This document shows positions 19,345 to 29,035 of a stretch of DNA of 64,000 nt, one piece after another. Both the position numbers and the translations under genes were made by a program. The DNA is taken from the NCBI RefSeq assembly GCF_963855985.1, contig NC_087117.1:1501001-1565000 (forward strand), given 5' to 3'. Source of the stretch: Ostrinia nubilalis. Lineage: Eukaryota > Arthropoda > Insecta > Lepidoptera > Crambidae. How positions within the stretch are numbered: the first letter of the stretch is position 1; each line of letters opens with the position of its first letter. The notes under the pieces were generated by a model that saw nothing but the letters and a program-made list of their open reading frames with translations, made no database searches and was not told where the DNA came from.

Positions 19345-19541
19345 CTAGCGGCCGCCCGCGACTTCATCATTATGGGGTAGGGGTTGAAATTTGCAAAACA
19401 CCGTCTTAGCGAGCACCTACATTCTAAAAGAAACCCCCATGTAAAATTTGAGACTCCTAGCACTTGTAGTTTCTGAGATTTTGTGATGAGTGAGTGAGTC
19501 CAGTCAGTCAGTGAGTGACCTTTCACTTTTATAAATATAGA
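19345..19541 (-). mobile_element. Helitron-like element (H4)
   Basis: CTAG terminus at 19345-19348 on the minus strand; the segment just inside it is shortened relative to 36177-36378. Confidence 0.7.
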
Positions 19542-19548
19542 AAAAAAC

Positions 19549-19798
19549 CTACACTAAAAAGTAGAAAAATAATTACTAATTACCTACTTATTTATTAGGA
19601 CGAATTATTAATATTTATGTAGGTATACCATGATTGATACTTCTGGAGTCGGTGCCAAGATTATGAAACATGTAAAGTTTGCCTGCACCGACTCCAAAAG
19701 TATCAATCATGGTATACCTACATAAATATTAATAATTCGTCCTAATAAATAAGTAGGTAATTAGTAATTATTTTTCTACTTTTTAGTGTAGGTTTTTT
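19549..19798. repeat. Near-perfect palindrome, arms about 110 bp
   Basis: Arms 19549-19657 and 19687-19798 match as inverses with one noticed mismatch (cttctgga/ttttgga); the loop is about 30 bp. Such identity implies recent origin or gene conversion. Confidence 0.8.
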
Positions 19799-20293
19799 GG
19801 AGTCGGTTTTATTTTTTTTATAAAATTTTACTTATTTCTTGCTTTTTAGTTAACTAATTATTACCTTGATGTTACCACTGAAGGTAGGCAGTACATTGAG
19901 ACCAAAAAAAAATTGGTTCATAATCGGCGGAGATATTGCGTATAAAAAAGTTCATCCCCAATTTTCCACCCTTGGGGGTGAAATATTTTCTTCAAATTCG
20001 CATGAAACCACCCTTTTGATAATACCTATTCAACAAAAAAATAATCGTTCAAATTGGTTTATAATCGGCGGAGATATTGCGTATAAAAAAAATTCATCCC
20101 CAATTTTCCACCCTCGGGGGTTGTTTTTTTATTTTTAAATTTAAATGGGACCACCCTTGAGGTATTACCTATACGAAAAAAGATTTGTTCAAATCGGTTC
20201 ATAATTGGCGGAGTTATCGCGTAACAAACATAGAAAAAAAAAAAAACATACGGGTCGAATTGAGAACCTCCTCCTTTTTTGAAGTCGGTTGAA
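19799..20293 (+). repeat. Element with about three tandem units
   Basis: Units repeat cataatcggcggagatattg and ccccaattttccaccctygg with a period near 150-160 bp. Bounded by agtcggtttt and agtcggttgaaaa. Family unknown. Confidence 0.55.
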
Positions 20294-20295
20294 AA

Positions 20296-20488
20296 CTAGC
20301 TTTTGCCCGCGGCTTCACCCGCGTGGATTTTAGATTGTCACAGATCGTCATAAATTACAGCCTATATGTTATTCTGGGTTAAAACAATAATACTGTAAAT
20401 TTTCATCAAAATCCGTTCGGTAGTTTTTGCGTGAAAGAGTTACAAACATCCAGACATCCAAACTTTTGCATTTATAATATTAGTAGGA
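20296..20488 (-). mobile_element. Lep1-type Helitron-like element (H3)
   Basis: Plus strand CTAGCTTTTGCCCGCGGC to aatattagtagga; both termini intact. Confidence 0.8.
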
Positions 20489-20506
20489 TAAAGTATTATA
20501 ATCCAT

Positions 20507-20560
20507 CGTACGAGCTTTGCTTAGTTTGGGACTAGATAACGCAGTGGAAATAATTTCCAA
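20507..20560 (+). mobile_element. SINE S1 fragment
   Basis: ctttgcttagtttgggacta matches the S1 body. Confidence 0.5.
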
Positions 20561-20619
20561 TCCTAAAATATGTGTGTATTAAACGTACAAACACTTGACA
20601 GCACATTTGACCAACATTT

Positions 20620-20706
20620 TAATGAGTGCTATCGTTTTAACTCACCAGTAGGCGCCACTGTAGAATAAGGTCCAGTGGTGCCAACTGTTAAGCATAAAAA
20701 CGACAA
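20620..20706 (+). mobile_element. MITE M3b, internally deleted
   Basis: aatgagtgctatcgttttaa and aaaaacgacaaccttcattg flank a short interior; 60 bp from RasGEF exon 1. Confidence 0.6.
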
Positions 20707-20766
20707 CCTTCATTGAAAAATCAAACTTATGACAAATACATAAGGTTTCAAATGCCTTGTACATAC

Positions 20767-20827
20767 CTTCATCATTATCTACGCTCCCTGAGGCTCCACT
20801 CGGGCCAGGCTTGGTGCCGTCTCGCAT
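20767..20827 (-). CDS. RasGEF-domain gene, exon 1 with start codon
   Basis: Minus-strand ATG at 20827-20825 opens the frame MRDGTKPGPSGASGSVDNDE, then one base (G) and a donor, GAAG|gtatgt. That phase joins exon 2 in frame as Gly. The ATG context is gtagtgaaATGC (A at -1, G at -4; moderate). The exon gives only about 20 low-complexity residues before the segment that leads into the catalytic domain, so this would be a short isoform without the N-terminal REM or regulatory domains usual in RasGEF proteins. An alternative promoter is one explanation; another is that the start is non-coding leader and real N-terminal exons lie further upstream. Confidence 0.72.
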
Positions 20828-20960
20828 TTCACTACCTACACAATACACTAACTACACTGCACTAGTCACTATTTCACGATTGTCACGTTTAGCGCCATCT
20901 AGCGGCGTCTCATGACGGCTTGTTACGCTGGAGCGGCATATTTGTGTTAATCTGAAACAA
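20828..20960 (-). promoter_or_regulatory. Putative 5' UTR/promoter of the RasGEF isoform with CTCF-like site
   Basis: Unique sequence upstream of the exon 1 ATG, before a repeat-rich stretch. On the minus strand it carries CCGCTAGATGGCGC (20905-20892), a close fit to the conserved CTCF core. No TATA box is obvious. The transcription start is not determined from sequence. The promoter role is inferred from position. Confidence 0.4.
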
Positions 20961-21024
20961 TGGAAAAAACATAATTATTCATCATTATTCACCATCACTA
21001 ATTTACCAGAAGCAAAATAATTTG

Positions 21025-21275
21025 GCCCACACCCATGGGTGGACGTCCTACGTTGCGCTTTCCGGTACGTGGCCTCCACTCAAGAACCTTGCTGCCTCAT
21101 CGGTCGTCAGTTCTGCGTACTATGTGCCCTGCCCATTGCCACTTCAGCTTGGTAATCCTTCGGGCTATGTCAGCAACTTGAGTTCGTTTACGGATCTCCT
21201 TATTACTGATTCGATCTCGTAAAGAAACACCCAGCATAGCCCTCTCCATAGCACGCGTTGCAACTTTAAACTTAT
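21025..21275 (-). mobile_element. RTE ORF C-terminal fragment
   Basis: Minus strand matches the region from the ERAM segment to the RW-rich segment of the copy at 10918-11337. Confidence 0.75.
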
Positions 21276-21323
21276 TTACATGTATCTAAAAGCTCAGGAA
21301 AAAATGTTTCTTACGTTATATAT

Positions 21324-21475
21324 CAGAGTAAATACAAATGAGTAGGTCATCTTCATAGAAACGCCCGAGCGCGGTTTGTATGTGAGCGCGCCGCATACGT
21401 ATTTGCGCGCGCTCACATACAAACCGCGCTCGGTGCGTTTCTATGAAGATGACCTACTCATTTGTATTTACTCTG
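21324..21475. mobile_element. Perfect-hairpin MITE (family M2)
   Basis: Arms of about 69 bp beginning CAGAGTAAATACAAATGAGT pair with one indel; the loop is about 13 bp. Flanks share gttatat, matching the 7-bp duplications seen at the two other copies. Confidence 0.85.
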
Positions 21476-21532
21476 GTTATATTCAGAATAGCTTCTCTAG
21501 TATTCTATTTACTTAGAAATCTATCGCCAGTA

Positions 21533-21826
21533 TCACAAACGTTGATTGCATAAGTGAAGCACCAAATCGAACGCACAGTGTTGAATAGAGCTCTGTGATT
21601 GGTTCGTGTGACCCTGTGGGTCCACGCGCAAGACCTCATAGTAATGTTTGTGAATCATCATTATCATCATCATCATCATCTCAGCCATAGGACGTCCACT
21701 GCTGAACATAGCATACAAGGTGGACCGACGACATCATAAAGGTAGCAGGAAAGCGCTGGACGCAGGCCGCTACCAACCGGGTAACATGGAAAGCATTGGG
21801 GGAGGCCTATGTTTGTGAATACGGGC
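21533..21826 (+). mobile_element. MITE family M1 interrupted by an RTE insertion
   Basis: M1 sequence runs to 21655, is interrupted by 21656-21808, and the right TIR resumes at 21809-21826 (gtttgtgaatacgggcg). The 12-bp atgtttgtgaat appears on both sides. Confidence 0.8.
21656..21808 (-). mobile_element. RTE insertion with internal inversion (twin priming)
   Basis: 21656-21716 is the RTE 3' end on the minus strand with its (CAT)n tail; 21717-21808 is the adjoining upstream part of RTE but on the plus strand, ending gggggaggcct. A 12-bp target duplication surrounds the whole. Confidence 0.8.
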
Positions 21827-21849
21827 GTCCTGTAACGTACAATAACCTC

Positions 21850-22080
21850 AATAAAAATTACGTAACTGCCCTTCATACACTACCCATTTGTCACTCGATA
21901 AGTAAGTTCTTATCGGTACAAAATACCTACGTCCCGTCACTCGATATCCTAAATAACGGTCTGTGATAACGTCACACCTGCCCCATTGTCGGGCCCACTT
22001 AGTCGGGGAAAACGGGAAAAGAACGCTTGGAAAGGGTATAGGGAGGTGGTGGTGGCGATTCATTTAGCTATCGATATGAA
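21850..22080 (-). repeat. Unclassified sequence, possibly repeat-derived
   Basis: Minus-strand frame contains WARQWGRCDVITDRYLGYRV without a start or known domain. Confidence 0.25.
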
Positions 22081-22724
22081 TAAATGTTAAGGAGTGGATT
22101 GTATGGTTAATTTATCGATTTGAAGAATTGTACTCGTAACGCAATAGCTTTGTTTTTTCTTTATATCGTTTAGCATCTTTTGAATTTTAATATTTTTTCC
22201 TATTAACTTTGCAGAAAACCGTATTAGGATATTGGAGTTTATAAAAAAAAATGTATTGCAAATGCGACATTAGTGTCGATATCTTATCACAAGTATTACG
22301 ATTGTAGCTGTTTTTGGTGCAAATAAAAACCCAGTAAAACTGATTTGCGCAATAGGATTGTGAAATTTTACCAAAAATTTACCTAGAGGGAAACCGCGGG
22401 ATAAAGTTAGTCACTTATAATCTGGAGTGATTTAGGCAGACTAATCTCACTTTTGGAACTAAAAAAAAGATGTCAGTAACTTTAAAAAGCCGATAGTCAT
22501 TCCATATCGAGGCTTCCTTCGTTGACAAAATATTGTCGATAAAATTAAAAGAAACTTTTTATTTTAATCGATATTTACGATACCCAGCACTATATTGGAA
22601 AACGTATCCTATTTCGCTTAAGGAGTAGAGTTGATTTATTTTCTCTTTCACCGTTTTATTTGGGAATGGCTCAGTTGGTTACAGTGTGTATAGAAAGCAA
22701 TGTTATTTAATTCGGTGATATCAT
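22081..22724. other. No recognised feature
   Basis: AT-rich sequence upstream of the RasGEF exon 1; no exon or named repeat seen. Confidence 0.45.
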
Positions 22725-23055
22725 CATCTCTTACAGAAACGTGGTCCCTCATTATAGGCCTTATACAGAAGCTCAAAGCTGCACAGCGTGCTATGGAGAG
22801 GGCTATGATATGTTTTTTACGAGATCGAATCAGAAATGAGGAGATCCGTAAACGAACTAAAGTCGCTGACATAGCCCTACGGATAGCAAGCTGAAGCGGC
22901 AATGGGCAGGGCACATAGTACACAGAACTGACGGCCGATGGGGCAGCAAGGTTCTGGAATGAAGGCCGCGTATCGGACGTCCACCCACAAGGTGGACCGA
23001 TGACATCATAAAGGTAGCAGAGAAGCGCTGGACGCAGGCCGCTACCAATCGATCA
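22725..23055 (+). mobile_element. RTE ORF C-terminal fragment
   Basis: Encodes QKLKAAQRAMERAM and KRTKVADIA, with a frame break before the KRQWAG segment. Ends before the 3' tail. Confidence 0.75.
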
Positions 23056-23283
23056 ACACAAAAGATCAATTGGCAGCTATCTTTCTTAGGTCATCGGTCC
23101 ATCAAATAAATAGGTCCTACTCTACTTTTACGAGATAGGGTATTTCCTACATAAAAATTTGTCAAGACAGGGTCTCTGTAAGAACCTATTTGCTCTTTTT
23201 TTCGTCGGTACAACATGGCTATCTTAGATGAAAGATAGATCCCAATCTTAACAGGTTTAGCGTATTACTCAGTCAGTATGAGA

Positions 23284-23568
23284 TGAGGTATGAGAGTGGT
23301 ACGGGAGGGTGTTTTTTGTTACGTCAAATCGTCGCTTGCCTCTCTAACTGACGTATCTGACATTTTTTTCGAAACTGAGTTATCTGCACCATCTTAATCA
23401 ATTTCGTAAGACGAATCGATCTGTCTAATCGCCTGAAAATTTTGCAAAATGTCAGTTATGTCAGTTAGAGAGGCAAGCGACGAAATGTCAGCGAGACAGT
23501 TCAGTTTTGTATGCTCTGTCAAGTCATAAATGTCAAAATTAATCCTCCCATGCCGCTCCCATACCTCA
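23284..23568. mobile_element. TIR MITE (family M9)
   Basis: Inverted ends TGAGGTATGAGAGTGG and ccgctcccatacctca; inner inverted pair gcttgcctctctaactgac. A partial copy is at 61834-61890. Confidence 0.7.
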
Positions 23569-23578
23569 GGTACTAACA

Positions 23579-23700
23579 CCCCTATTCACAAATGATACTT
23601 GCTTAAGTGAAGCAGCAACGCTATGCGAAGTCGAACGCACAGCGTTGAACAGAACTCTGTGATTGGTCCGTGTGTGTCACTCCGCCACTGCAGTATTTTC
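23579..23700 (+). mobile_element. MITE family M1, right-truncated
   Basis: Left TIR cccctattcacaaatgatac through gtgtgtcactccgcc; contains an 11-bp extra segment after the agcagcaa block. Confidence 0.65.
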
Positions 23701-23743
23701 TATGAATAGGTTTTTGGGTAGCGTGGGCACTTAGGCCTTCTAC

Positions 23744-23884
23744 TAGGGGTACCGACGATCTGGTAAAGGTCGCGGGAAGAGCCTGGATGCGGGCAGCGCA
23801 GGCCCGTGCATTGTGGAAAACCTTGGGGGAGGCCTTTGTCCAGCAGTGGACGTCATTTGGCTGAAACGAACGAACGAACGAAGG
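23744..23884 (+). mobile_element. RTE 3' end with (ACGA)n tail
   Basis: gtaccgacgatctggtaaag to ggctgaaacgaacgaacgaa. Confidence 0.7.
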
Positions 23885-23934
23885 TTTTTGGGATCCTGTG
23901 CGTGTCCACATGCACTGTAAGACCCCATCCATAT

Positions 23935-24056
23935 GCCCGTATTCACAAACGATGCTTGCAGCAGCAAATCGAACGCACAGCGTTGAATAGAGCTCTGTGA
24001 TTGGTTCGTGTGCCACCTTGTGCGTCCACACGCACTGGGAGACCTCATAGTAATGT
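23935..24056 (+). mobile_element. MITE family M1, interrupted
   Basis: Left TIR through gacctcatagtaatg, cut by the LINE-tail fragment at 24057. Confidence 0.65.
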
Positions 24057-24135
24057 TTTTTTTTTTATACAAGACAGGGCAGGTATTTGAATGCAATCGC
24101 ACCTGGTGTTAAGTGGGATGCAGTCTAGGGATCAG
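24057..24135 (-). mobile_element. LINE 3' end with A tail
   Basis: Minus strand reads ...caggtgcgattgcattcaaa and tgccctgtcttgta followed by A11. Same 3' end as 37345-37525. Confidence 0.55.
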
Positions 24136-24136
24136 C

Positions 24137-24228
24137 GTTGAATAGAGCTCTGTGATTGGTTCGTGTGTCGTCACCCTGTGCGTCCACGCGCACTGTGAGA
24201 CCTCATAGTAATGTTTGTTACGGGCGAT
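24137..24228 (+). mobile_element. MITE family M1 fragment
   Basis: agcgttgaatagagctctgt to gtaatgtttgttacgggcga. Confidence 0.6.
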
Positions 24229-24235
24229 AGTAATG

Positions 24236-24312
24236 TGCATTGTGGAAAACCTTGGGGGAGGCCTTTGTCCAGCAGTGGACGTCATTTGGCTGAAACGAAC
24301 GAACGAACGTAG
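24236..24312 (+). mobile_element. RTE 3' end scrap with (ACGA)n tail
   Basis: gcattgtggaaaaccttggg to gaaacgaacgaacgaacg. Confidence 0.65.
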
Positions 24313-24351
24313 GATTTTGGGACCCTGCGCGTCCACGCGCACTGTGAGATA

Positions 24352-24508
24352 TCCTACTTAATATTATAAATGCGAAAGTTTGGATGTCTGAATGTTTGTT
24401 ACTCTTTCACGCAAAAACTACTGAACGGATTTTGATGAAACTTTACAGTTTTATTGTCTATGACCCAGAATAACATATCCCAACTAATATTATAAATGCG
24501 AAAGTAAC

Positions 24509-24545
<37 letters not shown>

Positions 24546-24795
24546 TACGCTTTCCCGCTTAAACCTCGCAACCGATTTTGATGAAATTTGGCATAGAGAT
24601 AGTTTGAGTCCCGGGAAAGAACATAGGATAGTTTTTATCCCGGTTTTTGAAACAGGGACGCGCGCGATAAAGTTTTTCTGTGACAGACAAAATTCCACGC
24701 GGGCGAAGCCGCGGGCGGAAAGCTAGTAGGCTATAATTTACGATGATCTGTGACAAACTAAATTTCACGCGGGTGAAGTCGCGGGAAAAAGCTAG
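24352..24795 (+). mobile_element. Helitron-like element (H3) split by another
   Basis: 5' TCCTACTTAATATTATAAAT, 3' cacgcgggtgaagtcgcggg and aaaaagCTAG. Removing 24478-24726 restores the aacatataggctata block seen at 17981. Confidence 0.85.
24478..24726 (+). mobile_element. Nested Lep1-type Helitron-like element
   Basis: Starts TC (TCCCAACTAATATTATAAAT), ends in hairpin CGCGGGCGAAGCCGCG then GGCGGAAAGCTAG, and sits between A and T of the host element with no target duplication. These are the defining Helitron features (5' TC, 3' hairpin plus CTRR, A^T insertion). Contains (TCTG)n at 24509-24545. Non-coding; would depend on a Rep/helicase elsewhere. Confidence 0.88.
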
Positions 24796-24898
24796 TCCAT
24801 AATAATGTTTGTGAGTACGGGTGTGAATGAGTTAAGTGCTAGACCTGGAAGATGAGAGAAAGATTCCAACCTTTAGATAGCAGCATCGTGAAACGAAC

Positions 24899-25042
24899 CA
24901 GAGGTGGAATTGTGTAAAACAATCGTAATCATTTGACAGTTCATAACGTACGATAAAGTCAGTTAAACAAAGAGTTTGACAGAATAATCGTACGTTATGA
25001 ACTGTCAAATGATAACGATTGCTTTACACAATTCCACCTCTG
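24899..25042. mobile_element. TIR MITE (family M10)
   Basis: Ends CAGAGGTGGAATTGTGTAAA and its inverse; arms of about 55 bp including catttgacagttcataacgt. Confidence 0.75.
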
Positions 25043-25334
25043 ATCATAAGCTATCAATTACTTTTATTGCCATTCTCCGGATATTCGGAAGTACAGTCAA
25101 TACCACGTTACTGTACCTACATTTTTGTTGGAGTGTCACCCCTATTGCAAGGAAATAAGAGCCCAGTGGTTAGATTGACGTGCCGAAGTCTGTATACAAG
25201 GACCTACGTCAACTAAAGGTTGCGATAGTAAAGGTTGATTCGGTAGACCCGTTAGGAAACGACGCTTAAAATTGATTCAAAACTTCTATCCTAAAATGCT
25301 TTGCAAAGTAAACTTCAAATAGGACTTCAAATCT
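25043..25334. other. No recognised feature
   Basis: Unassigned unique sequence. Confidence 0.4.
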
Positions 25335-25532
25335 TCTATCTATAAAAGCGAAAGGCCACTGACTCACTCACTCATCACGAAATCTCAGATACTACAAGTG
25401 CTAGGAGTCTCAAATTTTGCATGGGGGTTCCTTTTAGAACGTAGGTGCTCAATAAGACAGGATTTTGCAAAATTCAACCCCTAAATTGGGTAAATCGGGA
25501 TCCACGCGTATAAAGTCGAGGGCGGCCGCTAG
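25335..25532 (+). mobile_element. Helitron-like element (H4)
   Basis: TCTATCTATAAAAGCG to gggcggccgCTAG. Confidence 0.75.
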
Positions 25533-25924
25533 TTAATAATGTTTGTCAAAGTGTGAGCGCAAAGGCCATAATTTTAGTAAAACCCAATCAAAGGCTTGAT
25601 TTTTTATTCATATTTAATTTCAACAAGAACTTTCTTAATATAAGACTGCCGAATGCACGGCCAATTGTAGACGAAAGAAGGATATAAAGCTCGCAATTCG
25701 CGGGTCGACATAAAAGTATACGACTCACCGCACGTGCTGTCAGCACGTGCAACCGCAATCGGAATAAGTTGTCTTTTGAAAGTAGTCTTCTTCTAACTGT
25801 ATTGAATTTGAATTTGAATTATATTACAGTCAAAACTCAAAATTGGTCAAAACCACTTTTGACTGCTAAAATCAGTCAAAGGTGGTTTTCACTGATGCCC
25901 TTGGTCGTCTTGGTCCAAGATTCG
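25533..25924. other. No recognised gene
   Basis: Contains a 21-bp palindrome centred at 25741 (gcacgtgctgtcagcacgtg and c) and repeated ttttgactg motifs at 25850-25890. Confidence 0.4.
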
Positions 25925-26007
25925 GTCGATTGGTTCGTGTGTGACCCTGTGCGTCCACGCGCACTGTGCGACCTCATAGTAATGTTTTTGAATACGGGCG
26001 TTATATA
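25925..26007 (+). mobile_element. MITE family M1, right half
   Basis: gattggttcgtgtgtgaccc to ttgaatacgggcg, followed by TTA. Confidence 0.65.
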
Positions 26008-26118
26008 CTTTTTAAATAATCCTGTGATGAACAATAACAAGGAAATACATAGTCACAGAGTGTATTTAATTCCACGAATAATTAATGTAACAGAATGACC
26101 TAATTTTGTAGTACACTT

Positions 26119-26513
26119 TAGGGATGTTATGGTAGTTTCGGTTATGTATACGGTTACGGATATAGGAATAATATTATATCGGTTTCGGTTACGGTTATCT
26201 GTGCTTTAGAATGCAATTTACAATAGTTGTCCAACACTGTTAATTTATGGCCGCACACTTTACATCGAATAAAAAGTAATAAAAAATTAAAATTGATACT
26301 AGATGATGGCATTATAAAGGTAAATCAGGCTGTTATGCCTTTACATGTACTTATTGCTATACAAAAAACAATTTAAACAACATCCGAAACTATCCGAAAC
26401 TATCCGAAACTTTTGAATCGGTTACGGTTACGGTTTCGGATATTTTTTTATTTCGGATATCCGAAAGTTTCGGTTACGGTTACGGATATCCATAACATCC
26501 CTGGTCCACTTGT
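26119..26513. mobile_element. hAT-type MITE with 8-bp target duplication
   Basis: Ends TAGGGATGTTATGG and ccataacatccctg, flanked by GTACACTT and GTCCACTT. Both ends carry runs of ggttacgg and tccgaaac units. The 8-bp duplication and CAGGG-type end fit hAT. Confidence 0.8.
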
Positions 26514-26739
26514 ATCCACTCTAAAAGTTGTTCTACTTCCCGTAAACAATAAATCTTGTAACAAAGGCTAATCTACACAAAACAGCGAAATTTTAAACGT
26601 AAAGAACAAAAAGTCCGCCTTTGAACAGCCGGCATTATTTAGCCGAACATTTGTTGTAAATCTTAAGAACTTGCTATTCAAGTATAGATAGATACAGTGA
26701 GTTCAATAGAGAAAATTCTCTAAAAGAGCTATCAATTAA

Positions 26740-26884
26740 TCTCTCACTCATCACGAAATCTCACAAACTACAAGTGCTAAGAGTCTTAAATTTTGCATGG
26801 GGGTTCCTTTTAGAACGTAGGTGCTCACTAAGACGGGATTTTGCAAAATTCAACCCCTAAGGGGGTAAAACGGGACCACGTTAG
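26740..26884 (+). mobile_element. Helitron-like element (H4), 3'-truncated
   Basis: cactcatcacgaaatctcac to gggggtaaaacgggaccacg; the terminal hairpin and CTAG are missing. Confidence 0.65.
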
Positions 26885-27000
26885 TACTGTATAACTGCAT
26901 CTTCTTGAATCAAAACAGCAAAAAGTATTTTGCTGTTCTTTGCTATTCAGTGTTAGCTAAATCCTGCATTTGCTTCTGATAAGTTATGAAAAATCAAAGA

Positions 27001-27115
27001 TACATTGTCGACATTCCAACAGCTCGCACTAAGCGTTTCGCTAAATCTTCTATAATGCGAACAGCTAGGGACTGGAATTCGCTGCCTGCTGCTGTCTTTC
27101 CCGATTCACTATTAT
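27001..27115 (+). pseudogene. LINE ORF2 C-terminal fragment
   Basis: Reads YIVDIPTARTKRFAKSSIMR and TARDWNSLPAAVFPDS. The ARDWNSLP-x-VFP motif closes the ORF2 of several insect non-LTR families. It ends where a Helitron-like copy starts. Confidence 0.7.
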
Positions 27116-27885
27116 AATTATTTAATTATGTAAGCTTTCCGCCCGCGTCTTCGCCCGCTTGAATTTTTTTTTGTCACAGAAAAACTTTACCCCGTGCGTC
27201 CCTGTTTCAAAAACCGGGATAAAAACTATCCTATATCCTTTCCCGCTGCCGCACAATTTATAAACGCAGTAAGTAACACATGAACAGTTTCGAGAAAAAC
27301 GCGATCAAAGTTGAAATTTTATTTTGGGGTGTCTACAATTAGTTACGCAAATATTTGTAAAAAAAAATATATGGGCTTATAGAGCTAAACTCAAAGTTTA
27401 TTTTGATATGAGGTTTTTGTATTTTAATTAATATTTTGTATTTAAAATTATTAAAAAACTGTTTATGTTATGGATTAACTAAGATTTCGTTCGATACTTA
27501 CTACCCATGAATGCAGTATGATTGTTCCTTACTGCGTTTATCAGTAGTTTTCGTTACTTACGGTACATGTGTTAAATGATTGATTTAAATTTTAGTTCTT
27601 ACAACGTAATATATGCGCCGTATCTTTACAACTTACTGCATTTATGAGTGGGAGTGTGAATCAAAATAATTTATCAAAACTTTAAATGCGCAGTAATAAT
27701 ACAATTATACTGCGCTTATCATAAGCCAATAACGCTTTCATGTTGAACTTTCCCAAATGACCAAGGGGTAAATGAAACAAGTATTACAAAATAATTGCTG
27801 AGATCGCTTGTTATTCAATCAAAAATTAAGATATGGCACCCACTTTTAGATCTTAAATATACCAATCTAATAAAATAAAGACTCG

Positions 27886-29035
27886 GTCGTTGGTTTCAGC
27901 CGAAAGACGTCCACTGCTGGACTACGGCCTCCCCCAAGGATTTCCACAAAGACCGGTCCTGTGCCGCTCGCATACAGGCACCTGACGCGACCTTCACCAG
28001 ATCATCGGTCCACCTAGTGTGAGGCTTGCCCAAGCTGCGTCTTCCAGCTCATGGTCGCCACTCAAGAACTTTCCTGCCCCAGCGGCCATCAGACAACTCA
28101 TAGTGTCTCCAACCTTCAGAGGAGTGGGTACAGCACGGCATTTGACATGATTTTTGTCTTGTCCATTAAAGACCCATTTGTTGAGAGGCTCTATTGAGGC
28201 AATCGAGGATTGAGCTTAGATCCTCCACGTTCTCAGCCATGACTACGATATCGTCCGCGAATCAAAGATGGGTGATGTACTCGCTGATGATATTTATGCC
28301 CAATCCGCTCCAGTCCAGAAGCTTGAAAACATCTTCCAGAGTGGTAGAGAACAGTTTTAGAAATATCACATCTCCCTGTCTAACCCCTCGCTGCAACTGG
28401 AGTCCTGATCCCGGAGACCGACTGACATTGTGGCCTATTCGTACAAGCCATTCAACGATTATATCTATAGTAAATTTGGCACCGTTGGAGAGACTAGCTT
28501 GAAGAGAGAAGTCTTTCTCATAGACCACAAATGCCAGACAAAGTTGCTGATTATTCTCCTCAGTTTTCTGCCATAGATAAGTATGTGGTCTATCGTACTA
28601 AAGCCTTATCGGAAACCGATTTGTTCGGGAGGCTAGATGTCGCGTGAAACCATTCGTGATGACTCTCAAAAACAGAATCAGAAGTGAGATGGGTATAAAA
28701 TAAATTCTTCAACAAGGTTTTGTTGCCTTTTTTGAAGAAGAGTATCACCACACTTCTGTGCCATGCCGTAGGCGTTTTTCCCTCAAGGATGACGGAATCG
28801 AATAGCTTCTAAAGAGCCTTTAGTACCGGCGTTCCGCCTGATTTCAGAAGCTCAGCCGTGATTCCATCATCGCCCGGTGCATTGTTGTTTTTCAGCTGTT
28901 TGAGAGCCATTCTAATCTCGTACAGACACGTCTGGGATATCTTCGGTATAGTGATGGGTCAATCTAGCTCTTGGGTCTTCGGCTAGATTTGTCATTTGGA
29001 CAGGTTTTCAACTTCTTCCAATAACGTAAGAGTCA
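27886..29035 (-). pseudogene. RTE reverse transcriptase and C-terminus, inside the TIR element
   Basis: Minus strand: QASLSNGAKFTIDI, LQRGVRQGDVIFLKLFSTTL, EDVFKLLDWSGLGINI, YITHL, then a stop in place of Arg and FADDIVVMAENVEDLSSILD; the 3' region continues to the RTE 3' end at 27886. RQGD and FADD are RT motifs 4 and 5. Upstream stops and frame breaks make it non-functional. About 1.15 kb of a roughly 3-kb element. Confidence 0.8.

Larger units (their letters stand above)
16011..20766 (-). other. RasGEF gene intron 1 (4.8 kb)
   Basis: Between donor GAAG|gtatgt after exon 1 and the acceptor before exon 2. It holds two SINE families, several Helitron-like copies, a MITE, an RTE scrap and a near-perfect palindrome listed separately. 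Confidence 0.7.

Noticed and set aside
21361..21421. Possible CRISPR-like or tandem GC repeat
   Set aside because: It is the centre of a hairpin MITE; there are no regularly spaced direct repeats with spacers, and the window is eukaryotic.
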